Under the pieces are notes generated by a model. The model saw nothing but the letters and a program-made list of their open reading frames with translations, was not told the DNA's origin and did no database searches. This document shows, in pieces, positions 24,740-34,193 of a DNA stretch of 37,941 bases; position 1 is the first letter of the stretch, and every line of letters starts with the position of its first letter. Where the stretch lies: positions 1 to 37,941 of the forward strand of contig JAHEXZ010000049.1 of assembly GCA_023251835.1 (NCBI GenBank). The letters run 5' to 3'. The translations under genes were made by a program, and so were the position numbers. This stretch comes from Bacteroidota bacterium. Lineage in GTDB: Bacteria; Bacteroidota; Bacteroidia; 2-12-FULL-35-15.

Positions 24740-25574
24740 CAGGCATAATAGTATCATACGTACATCCAAAACCACCCCACACACCCAACGCACCTCCATT
24801 GATATTACTGATAATACTTACCGGTGAGGCAAAAGGGTTTCCATTGGTTTGCATAGCAGCTTCATAAGTAGTATAAAATAGTGCTGTATTATGATCCATT
24901 GTGCAAAATTTAATGTAGATGGTATCTGAATGTTTGTAAAACCCACGTGTTATATCCTCCGGGTCATTTGCTGTGGGGTCATTAGGATCGCTGCCTCTGT
25001 TATAGGCAAAATCAAAACTTTTTCCATCAATAAATTTATCATCAAAGGACGAGCCAAAAGGAGCGAGATAACGTCTGTCTCCTGAACGTTTTGCAAACCA
25101 TTTGTAAGCATTACCATAGCCTGGGGGTTCTGATATATGTGCCCAGGCCCAACCAAGTGTATCACTTGGGGGCTGTGGCTTCCACCATACTGAATCCAAT
25201 GCTATAGGCTCCGGTATTGTAGTTATGGCTGTATATGTTTTACCATCGGCAACAACAGTCAGATAATAGGTTTGATGCGGAACCCCAATAACAACAGAAC
25301 CATTGTATAATACAGGGAGAGAGGCAAATGAATCAATACCCAACGTAAGAGTATCAATAATAATTCCATCCGATACATATACTTTGGCATCAGTAACTAA
25401 TATACTGTTTACATCTATTGCCTGTGACACCGGGCTGCTTCGGGTAACAATAACTTTTGCAGGCTTGCCATTTTCAATGCTTCCTTCAATTACAATTTTT
25501 TTTTCGCCTCCTACAACACCCAGGTTCACATCTTCTGTACAGTTGATGAGGAAGGTAATTAAAAGGAAAAACAT
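24732..25574 (-). CDS. DUF4249 lipoprotein, TonB-receptor partner
   Basis: A 280-residue DUF4249 lipoprotein. The signal peptide MFFLLITFLINC ends in a lipobox with Cys12, followed by TEDVNLG. Family features include KKIVIEGSIENGKPAKVIVTRS split in two strands, YYLTVVADGKTYTAITTIP, and CTMDHNTALFYTTYEAAMQTNGNPF near the end. DUF4249 genes usually follow a TonB-dependent receptor of the carboxypeptidase-regulatory type and probably act with it at the outer membrane as a SusD-like accessory, though the fold and ligand differ. The frame is open 39 codons further upstream, but that part is translated from a palindromic repeat, so the later ATG is the real start. Confidence 0.85.
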   Translation of the reverse strand: MFFLLITFLINCTEDVNLGVVGGEKKIVIEGSIENGKPAKVIVTRSSPVSQAIDVNSILVTDAKVYVSDGIIIDTLTLGIDSFASLPVLYNGSVVIGVPHQTYYLTVVADGKTYTAITTIPEPIALDSVWWKPQPPSDTLGWAWAHISEPPGYGNAYKWFAKRSGDRRYLAPFGSSFDDKFIDGKSFDFAYNRGSDPNDPTANDPEDITRGFYKHSDTIYIKFCTMDHNTALFYTTYEAAMQTNGNPFASPVSIISNINGGALGVWGGFGCTYDTIMPAH

Positions 25575-25652
25575 ACCTCTCCCTAACCCCCGAAAGAAAT
25601 TCGGGGCAGGCTCTCTCCACAACTTGTCCCGAAGCTTCGGGAGGAGAGGGAA
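25575..25652. repeat. Palindromic repeat upstream of the DUF4249 gene
   Basis: Two inner hairpins, CCCCGAA/TTCGGGG (25588-25594 and 25600-25606) and the perfect palindrome CCCGAAGCTTCGGG (25628-25641), sit between outer arms CTCTCC (25577-25582) and GGAGAG (25643-25648). This style is common in Bacteroidetes intergenic DNA. It is GC-rich against its surroundings. It directly abuts the ATG and lies in the transcript between the TonB receptor and DUF4249 genes. Confidence 0.7.
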
Positions 25653-25715
25653 CTTGTATGTGTTAACTATTTTATTTCTTTCTGTCGGCATTTCTAATTT
25701 CTATTTAATCTTAAT

Positions 25716-28193
25716 CTAAAACTTAAAATTCCATGTTACCGATGGCAATATTGGAAATAAATAAATTTGTTTTGCTTTGGCTTTATAATCTCCCGTTGCA
25801 AAGCTTCCTTCATTTGCAAAATAAATGATGTAAGGGTTATGACGATTGTATACATTAAATACACTAAAGCTCCAGCTCGATTCATAGTTTTTTGCCCATT
25901 TCTTTGGAACCACAATTGCAGATACATCTTTTCCTTTTTTCTCATAACGCTTGGTTAATCTCTGTTTTTTGCGTTCAATTTGTTTATTTCGGTCGGGTGT
26001 ATATGTAGCAGAAATATCCATGCGGTGATAAGCCGGCATTCTAAATGCATTTCTATCACCGTATTCCGTAACAAAATTACCATCAATGATGTAATATGCA
26101 ACAGGAACAGTTATAGCATTCCCGGTGCTGTATACCCATACAGCAGAGAATGTCCATTTCTTACTGAGGTCATAACTTGCAATCAAAGAAACATCATGCC
26201 TTCTGTCGTATTTAGCATAAAATTCCCGGCCAAAATTCAATTCAGGAAATTTACGTTTTGTATAGGATAATGTATATCCAAGCCACCCATTGAATTTGCC
26301 TATACGTTTTTTAATAAAAAATTCAGCACCATAAGCCCGGCCCTTACCAAAGGTAAACTGGTTATCAGCATTGTCATTCACATCATTAGAAGGCAAAGAG
26401 CCATCTTTATACTCAATTTGATTTTGTAACTCTTTATAATAAACTTCAACAGATGTTTCATACTTATTTTCCATAAAATTTCTGAAATATCCTAACGAAT
26501 ATTGAGTACCTTTTTGAGGTTGTACCAATTGTGAGCAGGGCACCCAGGTATCAGTGGGAAGTGATATGGCTGAAAGTGAAGCAAGATGTATATATTGCAA
26601 ATTATAAGTGTAGGAAGCCTTTACAGATGATTTGGAATTTAGCTGATAACGTATATTTAAACGGGGCTCAAAGCCTCCATAATCCTTTACTTTTTGATTA
26701 GAAGTAAAATGTATAATTTCAGTTGTTTGCCCACTGATTGGATCCTTTACATAACGGTCAAAAGGACCTATTTGCATAAAGTAAGAATAACGAAGACCTG
26801 CATGAATTCTTAATTTGTCAGTTACATCAAAATCATCTGAAAGGTAAACAGCAGCTTCATGTGCTTTTTCTTTTTTAACATTTCCAAAATCAAAAGTAAC
26901 ATCTCCCTGCTTTGCCGAAACGCTTGTAGGCCGAAATGTATGGAATATATAATTTGCTCCGAATTTAATTTCATTACGTATGTTAGGAAAATAGCTGAAA
27001 TCTACTTTTGCATTCCAGTCACGTATACCGGAGAACAATTCGAACTCAAAACCACTTTGTCCGGCACCAAACCTGAAATTATAATCACTGAATATGACAG
27101 AAGTATTCATGAACAGCTTACTATTGAATAAATGGTTCCAGCGTACCACACCTGTTGAATTTCCCCAGGCTACATCAAGAGTAAATTCAGATGATTTGTC
27201 TTTAAATGAAAGAACATCCCTTCCAAAATATCCGCTGACAAATATTCTGTCTTTATCAGATATCCGGTAATTTACTTTTGCATTCAAATCATAAAAATGA
27301 TAACCCGAATTTTTTAATGGGGAGCCAGGTTTGGCAAATGGCTTGGAAAGAACGTCAATGTATGTTCTTCTGCCGGAGATAATAAATGAACCTGTATCTT
27401 TTTTTATTGGCCCTTGTATAGTTAAACGTGAAGCAATGAGGCCAATTCCGCCTTCGGCATGATATTCTTTATTATTACCTTCTTTCATTGAAATATCCAA
27501 TACAGAAGCAAGGCGACCGCCATATTGTGCCGGCATACCGCCTTTGGTGAGTGTAATGCTCTTTACAGCATCTCCATTAAAAACAGAAAAAAAGCCAAAC
27601 AGGTGTGCTGCATTATATACAACAGCCTCATCCAACAGGATAAGGTTTTGGTCAGGCCCGCCACCACGCACATAAAACCCTGTATTCCCCTCCCCCGCTG
27701 ATTTTACACCAGGTAATAGCTGAATAGTTTTTAGTATATCCACTTCCCCCATAAATGCAGGAATTTTTTTTATTTCCTGCATATCCATTTTTACTGCTCC
27801 TACAGAAGTGCTGGTCACATTTTTATCACTTTTTTCAGAAACAACTTCCACCTCCTGTGTGGTGATCACTTCCATTTTCATGTCAACATTTAAGTGTATA
27901 TCTTTATCAAGAACAATCTCCCTAATAAAGTCCTGATAACCGATATAAGATACCACCAGGTGATAAGTTCCTTTATCAACAGTAATTGAATAAAAACCAT
28001 ATTGGTTTGTATTTGTGCCTTTCAGCAACTCTTTAATGTAAACATTGGCACCAATACTGTATTCCCCGTTTGAAGCATCCTTAACGTAACCGCTAATGGT
28101 GAATGATTTTTTTTCCTGAGCCTGTATATTATTTATTCTGATTAAGAAAAAAGACATAATCAAAAAGAATGTTATATGGGAAGAGTTGCTCAT
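25716..28193 (-). CDS. TonB-dependent outer-membrane receptor
   Basis: An 825-residue outer-membrane receptor. Signal peptide (about 1-25, ending NIQAQ); a carboxypeptidase-regulatory-like beta domain (about 30-110; SGYVKDASNGEYSIGANVYI, NQYGFYSITVDKGTYHLVVSY split over strands); a plug domain (about 130-235) with FYVRGGGPDQNLILLDEAVVY and GGMPAQYGGRLASVLDI; then a 22-strand type barrel ending in SVTWNFKF, with the C-terminal Phe typical of outer-membrane proteins. It would import a scarce nutrient using TonB energy. The substrate cannot be read from sequence; the DUF4249 partner downstream suggests an unassigned, non-Sus-type module. A consensus promoter lies upstream. Confidence 0.92.
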   Translation of the reverse strand: MSNSSHITFFLIMSFFLIRINNIQAQEKKSFTISGYVKDASNGEYSIGANVYIKELLKGTNTNQYGFYSITVDKGTYHLVVSYIGYQDFIREIVLDKDIHLNVDMKMEVITTQEVEVVSEKSDKNVTSTSVGAVKMDMQEIKKIPAFMGEVDILKTIQLLPGVKSAGEGNTGFYVRGGGPDQNLILLDEAVVYNAAHLFGFFSVFNGDAVKSITLTKGGMPAQYGGRLASVLDISMKEGNNKEYHAEGGIGLIASRLTIQGPIKKDTGSFIISGRRTYIDVLSKPFAKPGSPLKNSGYHFYDLNAKVNYRISDKDRIFVSGYFGRDVLSFKDKSSEFTLDVAWGNSTGVVRWNHLFNSKLFMNTSVIFSDYNFRFGAGQSGFEFELFSGIRDWNAKVDFSYFPNIRNEIKFGANYIFHTFRPTSVSAKQGDVTFDFGNVKKEKAHEAAVYLSDDFDVTDKLRIHAGLRYSYFMQIGPFDRYVKDPISGQTTEIIHFTSNQKVKDYGGFEPRLNIRYQLNSKSSVKASYTYNLQYIHLASLSAISLPTDTWVPCSQLVQPQKGTQYSLGYFRNFMENKYETSVEVYYKELQNQIEYKDGSLPSNDVNDNADNQFTFGKGRAYGAEFFIKKRIGKFNGWLGYTLSYTKRKFPELNFGREFYAKYDRRHDVSLIASYDLSKKWTFSAVWVYSTGNAITVPVAYYIIDGNFVTEYGDRNAFRMPAYHRMDISATYTPDRNKQIERKKQRLTKRYEKKGKDVSAIVVPKKWAKNYESSWSFSVFNVYNRHNPYIIYFANEGSFATGDYKAKAKQIYLFPILPSVTWNFKF

Positions 28194-28230
28194 AAAAAAA
28201 GAATTGTTTTATTGAGTCGACATGAAGTAA

Positions 28231-28267
28231 GCTTAGCAAAACTAAGCAAAGGTTTTGGGATTCTCAA
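28231..28267 (-). promoter_or_regulatory. Predicted TonB-receptor promoter with an overlapping dyad
   Basis: On the minus strand TTG (28265-28267), a 20-nt spacer and TAGTTTTG (28237-28244) match the consensus. The perfect dyad GCTTAG-CAAAA-CTAAGC (28231-28247, plus strand) lies over the -7 box and could be an operator. The leader to the ATG would be about 38 nt. Confidence 0.6.
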
Positions 28268-28382
28268 TGTTTAGGATAAATAAACCAGAGGTATAATGCT
28301 AACCATGAGAATTTAGAATTGGCCGCAACTGCTTACTGCTTATATTTATTATCTTTACAACCAAATCAATTATTAAAAACTA

Positions 28383-29258
28383 ATGGATTTAAGCAAATTA
28401 AAAAAGCGTCCGGCATATCCTTTCGAGACCATAGCTGTTGCTGTTTCGTTTTCTCCCCGTTGTTTACCTGTATTGGCTCAGGCTAAATACTTAGCAGATG
28501 TACTTAAAGCCACATTGATTCTGATACATATAGGAGAGAAAAATAGTGAAAAAGAGCGTCAGCTTGATGATCTTATGAATAAGCTGGGTATGGACGACAA
28601 TCATTACCGTGTAATATGGATGGAAGGAGAGCCCGTAGAAACTATATTAAAACTATGTAAATTAAACATGGTAGACTTACTGGTTTTAGGTGCGCTGGAA
28701 AAAGAAAATGTTCTGAAATTTTATCTGGGTTCTATTGCCCGCAATATCAGCCGTAGAGCAAAATGTTCGGTGCTATTGTTAACTAACCCTACTGAACAAC
28801 CTATACGCTATAAAAAAATTGTAGTGAATGGAGTAGAGAATCCCAAAACTGTTCATACAATCAACACAGGCTTTTATCTTGCAAAACATTTAAAATCAAA
28901 AGATGTGACTATCATAAATGAAGTAAATGTTCCCGGACTTACGATGGCTATTGCGGATGAGAGTACAGCACCTGAAGCAAAAGAAATAAAAAAGCACTTT
29001 AACGAAGAGGTAGAAGAAAATATTCATTCTATAATTAAAAAATGCGATACGGAAGGTATAAATGTTACTAACAAGAGTATAAAAGGCAAACCCGGTTATG
29101 CTATCAGCAAATATGCAAAAGACAGGAAAGCAGATATTCTGGTAATCAACTCACCTGATACACACCTGAATTTACTGGACAGAATATTTACACATGATAT
29201 TGAATATATCTTAGCTCATTTACCATGTAATTTATTGATAGTTCACTCAAGAGTGTAG
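28383..29258 (+). CDS. Tandem universal stress protein (UspA family)
   Basis: A 291-residue cytoplasmic protein with two Usp domains (about 14-140 and 145-290). The first has TIAVAVSFSPRC, LLVLGALEKENV and FYLGSIARNISRRAKCSVLLL, with part of the ATP-binding G-S pattern; the second has the fold segments VVNGVENPKTVHTI and DILVINSPDTHLNLLDRIF but no intact G-x2-G-x9-G motif. It may bind nucleotide weakly or not at all. It starts 10 nt before the antiporter, and such pairs are common: a Usp next to a transporter is often a regulatory partner. A TATCTTTA -7-like box is present about 26 nt upstream, without a good -33 element. Confidence 0.85.
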   Translation: MDLSKLKKRPAYPFETIAVAVSFSPRCLPVLAQAKYLADVLKATLILIHIGEKNSEKERQLDDLMNKLGMDDNHYRVIWMEGEPVETILKLCKLNMVDLLVLGALEKENVLKFYLGSIARNISRRAKCSVLLLTNPTEQPIRYKKIVVNGVENPKTVHTINTGFYLAKHLKSKDVTIINEVNVPGLTMAIADESTAPEAKEIKKHFNEEVEENIHSIIKKCDTEGINVTNKSIKGKPGYAISKYAKDRKADILVINSPDTHLNLLDRIFTHDIEYILAHLPCNLLIVHSRV

Positions 29259-29268
29259 TTTTTGTTAT

Positions 29269-30495
29269 ATGATAAAATTAGTACATGGTGATATTATAGT
29301 TTTGCTTGCAGGCATTGGCGGTATATTAATATTGGCTCGCACTTTTGCTGAGCTTGGCAAAAAAATCAAAATGCCTGTAGTGATGGGCGAAATACTATTG
29401 GGTATTATTCTTGGACCCACTATTCTCGGATCAATTACTCCTGAATTTTGTACCTGGGCATTTCCCAAAGCGGGAGCTGCAAAAGTGGCTATGGATGGCA
29501 TTACAAGCCTTGCCGTAGTAATGCTTTTATTTGTTGCTGGTATGGAAGTACAATTACAGATTATGCTCAAACAGGGAAAAACGGCTGTATATACCAGTTT
29601 TACAAGTATGGTTATTCCATTTATACTTGGTTTTTCTGCTGTGTGGCTGCTACCCGGCTTTTTTACTTTTGCCTCCGATAGAAAGCTGGTCTATGCCCTC
29701 TTTTTTGGTATAGCTATGGCTGTTTCTGCATTGCCTGTTATTTCACGCATATTAATGGATTTAAACTTATTTAAAACCAAAGTTGGAATGATTGTAATCG
29801 CTGCGGCTATATTTGATGACTTAATAGGGTGGATTTTATTTTCTTTTGTATTGGGACTAATGGGACAAGAAGGTGAAATCAAAAGCATTGGCTTTACTAT
29901 TGGAATGATAGTTGGCTTTGGTTTGTTCATGCTGGTTATTGGCAGGTCTGTTATTAATGGGGCTTTACCATGGATACAACGTAAACTTTCCTGGCCAGGT
30001 GGTGTACTCTCTATTGCCCTGGGACTTTGTTTTCTTGGAGCTGCATTCACAGAGTATATTGGATTACATGCTATTCTTGGTGCATTTATAGTAGGCATCG
30101 CTTTTGGCGACAGTGTTCATTTACAGGAACGTGAACGTGAAATTATTTATCAGTTTGTTACCAATGTGTTTGCTCCTTTATTTTTTGTATCTATCGGCTT
30201 TAAAGTAAATTTTATAGAAAATTTTGATGGTGCACTTGTAGCATTAGTATTCTTTCTTGCAGTGGGCTGTAAAGTATTCGGTGCTGCCCTGGGTGGATAT
30301 ATGGGTGGACTAACTAAACGCGAATCCTTAGCAGTAGGTTTTGGTTTAAATGCACGCGGTGCTATGGAAATTATTTTAGGAACACTTGCCTTAAATGTTG
30401 GATTAATTGATTCAAAAATGTTTGTTGCCCTTGTTGTAATGGCTTTAATTACCAGTATGATGAGCGGCCCGTTGATGAAAAGGTTTATTGATTAA
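29269..30495 (+). CDS. Cation/proton antiporter (CPA2 family)
   Basis: A 408-residue inner-membrane Na+(K+)/H+ antiporter of the CPA2/KefB-NapA class. About 12-13 hydrophobic helices. The ion-binding motif reads AAIFDDLIGW, with D183-D184, the paired aspartates of the electrogenic antiporters. The N-terminal helix with MPVVMGEILLGIILGP and the late GFGLNARGAMEIILGT segment are also typical. It lacks the C-terminal RCK/TrkA-N domain found in KefB/C, which suits the separate Usp protein encoded just before it. It ends 17 nt before the converging thioesterase gene. Confidence 0.92.
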   Translation: MIKLVHGDIIVLLAGIGGILILARTFAELGKKIKMPVVMGEILLGIILGPTILGSITPEFCTWAFPKAGAAKVAMDGITSLAVVMLLFVAGMEVQLQIMLKQGKTAVYTSFTSMVIPFILGFSAVWLLPGFFTFASDRKLVYALFFGIAMAVSALPVISRILMDLNLFKTKVGMIVIAAAIFDDLIGWILFSFVLGLMGQEGEIKSIGFTIGMIVGFGLFMLVIGRSVINGALPWIQRKLSWPGGVLSIALGLCFLGAAFTEYIGLHAILGAFIVGIAFGDSVHLQEREREIIYQFVTNVFAPLFFVSIGFKVNFIENFDGALVALVFFLAVGCKVFGAALGGYMGGLTKRESLAVGFGLNARGAMEIILGTLALNVGLIDSKMFVALVVMALITSMMSGPLMKRFID

Positions 30496-30512
30496 GTACC
30501 GATGGAAGCAAC

Positions 30513-30929
30513 TCACTCCCCCATCATTTTTGCTTTCCATATTTCCGGGATAGGAATAGTTTCATTGGTTTTATAGTTATAGCAAACAATCACCGCCAAA
30601 CCTTTTGCAGCTTCTATTTCAACTCCATTCACAACACGTACTATGGAACAACTCATATCAAAGCTTTTTGAGCCGATACGCGATACCCAGGTATAAACAA
30701 ATGCCGTATCTTCAAGCAAAACAGGCTGCTTATACTCCATTTCTATCTTAGCCAGTATTATACCGGCATTTACCCAGTCAACTCCTATTCCTTCTTTTTT
30801 GAGTGCTTCAAAATAGGTAAAACGTGCTAATTCAAAATAAGTAATATAATTAGCATTGTTTACATGGCCCATCATATCAATATCTTTAAAACGTATCTGG
30901 ATGGGGGTTTTTTGTTTAAATGGTGTCAT
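30513..30929 (-). CDS. Acyl-CoA thioesterase, 4HBT hot-dog fold
   Basis: A 138-residue hot-dog fold thioesterase of the 4-hydroxybenzoyl-CoA thioesterase/YbgC class. The catalytic loop is RFKDIDMMGHVNNANY, with the conserved Asp of the D-x-x-G-H-V-N-N motif. It would hydrolyse an acyl-CoA or acyl-ACP in the cytoplasm; chain preference cannot be seen. The start is the ATG giving MTPFKQKTPIQIRF; a longer reading would overlap the upstream gene's stop and adds nothing family-like. It lies 40 nt after the WbpM-type gene on the same strand and may share its transcript. Confidence 0.88.
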   Translation of the reverse strand: MTPFKQKTPIQIRFKDIDMMGHVNNANYITYFELARFTYFEALKKEGIGVDWVNAGIILAKIEMEYKQPVLLEDTAFVYTWVSRIGSKSFDMSCSIVRVVNGVEIEAAKGLAVIVCYNYKTNETIPIPEIWKAKMMGE

Positions 30930-30969
30930 TGGGCTATGAATAAAAACTATACTTTTACTTATTGATACA

Positions 30970-32859
30970 TTAAGAATGTTTTGAATCAAGCGATTCGAAA
31001 ATTGAATTATTACTTTTAAACTCCGGTACCAATAATTTCATCTTTTTTACAATAGAGTCATTATCCTGTTTATCAAAAAGCGAAATTAATTCATTTACGG
31101 TATTAGTTATTTCCCTAAAGTCATATTCCTTTACCTTGGCTATCATTATCTGCTTATGATGTGTAGGCAATGTATTTTCCTGGTCGGCAAGCAGTTCTTC
31201 ATACAATTTTTCTCCGGGCCGTAATCCGGTATATACAATTCTTATGTCCTTATCCAAAGTTAACCCGGATAATTTTATCATCTTTTTCGCCAGGTCAACA
31301 ATTTTTATGGATTTTCCCATATCAAAAATGAATATTTCACAACCGTTTCCCATTGCACCAGCCTCCAGCACCAATTGACAAGCTTCTGGAATTGTCATAA
31401 AATAACGCGTAATATCAGGATGAGTGATGGTTACAGGACCTCCATTTTCTATTTGCTGACGAAAACGCGGAATTACAGAGCCATTAGAACCTAACACATT
31501 GCCAAAACGTGTAGTAATAAACTTTGTACCCGATATCTTACCTAATGACTGTGTATATATTTCAGCAATACGTTTGCTTGCCCCCATTACATTAGTTGGA
31601 TTTACTGCTTTATCTGTAGATATCATTACAAACTTTTCTACCTGGTACTTTACAGACAAATCGGCTAAATTTTTTGTGCCAAGCACATTTGTAAGAATAG
31701 ATTCAGAAGGATTGTTTTCCATCATTGGAACATGCTTATAAGCAGCTGCATGAAAAACCAACTGAGGTTTAAACGTACGAAATAGGTTTTCCATGCGGTC
31801 GGTGTTACGTATGTCGCCTATCACTACTTCATAGGACTGTTGCTTATATTTATCAAATAGCTCCATCTCCATATCATACAATGGCGATTCCGCCTGATCC
31901 AATAAAATAAGTTTCTGAGGTTGAAAAGGAATTATCTGCCTTACAATTTCGCTTCCAATACTTCCTGCGGCCCCTGTTACAAGAATAGTTTTATTATGCA
32001 ATTGCTTCTCAATATCAGCTTTATCTAATAAAATAGGATCACGTTCCAACAATTCTTCAATACGCACCTTTTTAATTTGTTTGAAACTTAGTTCCCCATT
32101 AATCCAATTGGTTGGCGCGGGCACTGTCAGCACTTTGGTAGAATAATTCAGACAAATATCAACTATCTGTTGTTTTCGGACAGGTGAAATATCCTGTATG
32201 GAGATAATTACATGAGCCACACTATCATTCTGAAGCAATTCATCCAACTTATCCATACCATATATTTTGCTTCCCTCCATAATTTTCCCCTGTTTTTTTC
32301 TGTCATCATCAATAAATGCAAGAACTTTATATTTTGTTCCTGCATCACGTTCAAGCGTGCGTTTAGTAATAATGCCAGCTTCCCCCGCACCAAAAATAAT
32401 AACACTGCGTTTTTCTTTATTGGGGGTGGCCAGCTCAGAGTAAAGCGCTTTAAAAAGCACACGTAAGCTGATCATCAGAAAAGTGGTAGCCATGTAATCT
32501 ATGATTACAATAGAAAAAGGAATCGGAAACGTACCACTTATAAAATTAAAGCTAATAATATTAATAAGAGCAAATACTATACTACCAGCTGTAACGGCAA
32601 TAAAAATACGTGTTGAATCTTTTGAACTGGTATATCTTACTATTCCCTGAAAAGTTTTTGAAATATAAAAGCTTATTGCCCTTATTCCGATAACTAATAA
32701 AAGAATTAGAGGGAAAGCATTCACTTCCAATTGTGGAATTGAAAAATTAAACCGCAACAGATATGCCAGTATCAGCGAGAATATACAGATACCAAGATCG
32801 ATGAAAAAGATAATCCACCGGGGCATATTGCGTTTAAATAAAAAGCCTAATGTTTTCAT
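30970..32859 (-). CDS. WbpM/CapD-type nucleotide-sugar 4,6-dehydratase, membrane-bound
   Basis: A 629-residue inner-membrane enzyme of the WbpM/FlaA1/CapD family. Four N-terminal membrane helices (about 14-135), a CoA-binding-like Rossmann domain (IIFGAGEAG, 154-162) and the catalytic SDR domain with NAD-binding TGAAGSIG (295-302). The usual Tyr of the SDR triad is Met: STDKAVNPTNVMGASK (414-429), with M425 and K429, which is the mark of the 4,6-dehydratases of this family. It probably converts UDP-GlcNAc to UDP-4-keto-6-deoxy-GlcNAc for glycan synthesis (QuiNAc/FucNAc routes), possibly for the 0.5-8 kb locus. It is divergent from gcvT. Confidence 0.92.
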   Translation of the reverse strand: MKTLGFLFKRNMPRWIIFFIDLGICIFSLILAYLLRFNFSIPQLEVNAFPLILLLVIGIRAISFYISKTFQGIVRYTSSKDSTRIFIAVTAGSIVFALINIISFNFISGTFPIPFSIVIIDYMATTFLMISLRVLFKALYSELATPNKEKRSVIIFGAGEAGIITKRTLERDAGTKYKVLAFIDDDRKKQGKIMEGSKIYGMDKLDELLQNDSVAHVIISIQDISPVRKQQIVDICLNYSTKVLTVPAPTNWINGELSFKQIKKVRIEELLERDPILLDKADIEKQLHNKTILVTGAAGSIGSEIVRQIIPFQPQKLILLDQAESPLYDMEMELFDKYKQQSYEVVIGDIRNTDRMENLFRTFKPQLVFHAAAYKHVPMMENNPSESILTNVLGTKNLADLSVKYQVEKFVMISTDKAVNPTNVMGASKRIAEIYTQSLGKISGTKFITTRFGNVLGSNGSVIPRFRQQIENGGPVTITHPDITRYFMTIPEACQLVLEAGAMGNGCEIFIFDMGKSIKIVDLAKKMIKLSGLTLDKDIRIVYTGLRPGEKLYEELLADQENTLPTHHKQIMIAKVKEYDFREITNTVNELISLFDKQDNDSIVKKMKLLVPEFKSNNSIFESLDSKHS

Positions 32860-32870
32860 AAACAGAAACT

Positions 32871-32878
32871 CAAAGATA
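32871..32878 (-). promoter_or_regulatory. Candidate -7 box for the WbpM-type gene
   Basis: On the minus strand TATCTTTG matches TAnnTTTG exactly and lies 12 nt before the ATG. No TTG is found 19-21 nt upstream, so only half the promoter is supported. Confidence 0.4.
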
Positions 32879-32951
32879 TAAAATTGCTCTCATTTCGGTT
32901 CGATTTTCCGGGTGATATGATTGTTTTTAAATTTTTATCAGCAGCAAGCTG

Positions 32952-32984
32952 TTTTCCTTTCGAAGCAATAAAACCTTACATTTG
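32952..32984 (+). promoter_or_regulatory. Predicted gcvT promoter
   Basis: TACATTTG (32977-32984) matches the -7 consensus exactly. A T-rich stretch TTTTCC at 32952-32957 is a weak -33 candidate at about the usual spacing. The leader would be about 40 nt. It is divergent from the box at 32871-32878. Confidence 0.45.
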
Positions 32985-33030
32985 CATATAATTTGAATCA
33001 ACCAATAAATAACTATTAAAGAGTTTATAA

Positions 33031-34125
33031 ATGGAAACAGCAACTGAATTGAAAAATGTCGCCCTTGTAAATAAGCATATTTCACTTGGAGCTAAAATGG
33101 TACCCTTTGCAGGATACCTGATGCCTGTATCTTACAGTGGTTTAAATGATGAACATGTAACTGTAAGAAATGCCGTTGGAGTATTTGATGTTAGTCATAT
33201 GGGGGAGTTTATTTTAAAAGGTGAAAATGCCTTGGATTTAATTCAGCGTGTTACTTCAAATGATGCATCGGTATTGACGGATGGAAAAATTCAATATTCC
33301 TGCTTACCAAATGATAAAGGCGGTATTGTGGATGATTTGCTGGTTTACCGTATTGATGACAAAACCTACATGCTTGTGGTAAATGCATCCAATATTGATA
33401 AAGATTGGGAATGGATTAAAAAATACAATACAAAGAATGTGGAAATGCATGACATTTCTGACAAAACCTCTTTGCTTGCAGTACAAGGGCCAAAAGCTAT
33501 TTTAGCATTACAGAAACTTACTGATATTAATCTTTCCGAAATTCCTTATTATGCGTTCAAAAAAGGAAAATTCAATGGGGTAGATAATGTATTGATATCA
33601 AATACCGGTTATACCGGAGCAGGAGGTTTTGAAGTATATTTTGAAAATGGTGTAGCCGAAAAAATGTGGAATGCTATATTTGAAGCAGGGGCTGAATATG
33701 GTATAAAACCTATTGGTTTAGGCGCACGTGATACATTACGCTTAGAAATGGGATTCTGCCTGTATGGAAATGATATTGATGATACAACCTCTCCTATTGA
33801 AGCCGGCTTAGGCTGGATTACCAAGTTTACAAAAGATTTTACCAATAAAGCTGCTCTGTCAGAACAAAAAGAAAAAGGCGTTTCTAAAAAATTAGTTGGC
33901 TTTGAAATGATAGAAAGAGGCATACCCCGCCATGATTACATTATTGCTGATGCTGCCGGCAATAGTATTGGCAAAGTAACTTCAGGCACTCAGTCTCCAT
34001 CATTAAGCAAGGGAATTGGAATGGGTTATGTTGCAACAGCATTTTCAAAACCAGATTCTGAAATTTTTATCATTATTCGTGATAAGCCAATTAAGGCTAA
34101 AATTGTAAAGGTTCCATTCAAATAA
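33031..34125 (+). CDS. gcvT: Glycine cleavage system T protein (aminomethyltransferase)
   Basis: A 364-residue T protein. It takes the aminomethyl group from lipoyl H protein to tetrahydrofolate, giving methylene-THF and ammonia, in the cytoplasm. Family segments are clear from end to end: [67 protein letters not shown] and [20 protein letters not shown]. Length is as in other bacteria. The genes for the P, H and L proteins are not in the window, which is common in Bacteroidetes. A -7 promoter box lies about 47 nt upstream. Confidence 0.97.
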   Translation: METATELKNVALVNKHISLGAKMVPFAGYLMPVSYSGLNDEHVTVRNAVGVFDVSHMGEFILKGENALDLIQRVTSNDASVLTDGKIQYSCLPNDKGGIVDDLLVYRIDDKTYMLVVNASNIDKDWEWIKKYNTKNVEMHDISDKTSLLAVQGPKAILALQKLTDINLSEIPYYAFKKGKFNGVDNVLISNTGYTGAGGFEVYFENGVAEKMWNAIFEAGAEYGIKPIGLGARDTLRLEMGFCLYGNDIDDTTSPIEAGLGWITKFTKDFTNKAALSEQKEKGVSKKLVGFEMIERGIPRHDYIIADAAGNSIGKVTSGTQSPSLSKGIGMGYVATAFSKPDSEIFIIIRDKPIKAKIVKVPFK

Positions 34126-34193
34126 AGCTCACCCGGCCTGATAATGGATGCGTTTAAATTGGAACCGGCTCAATATCGTAGTTTTTTCTTACA

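Noticed and set aside
30930-30989. Twenty-codon upstream extension of the thioesterase
   Set aside because: It overlaps the end of the upstream gene and precedes the standard start of the hot-dog fold.
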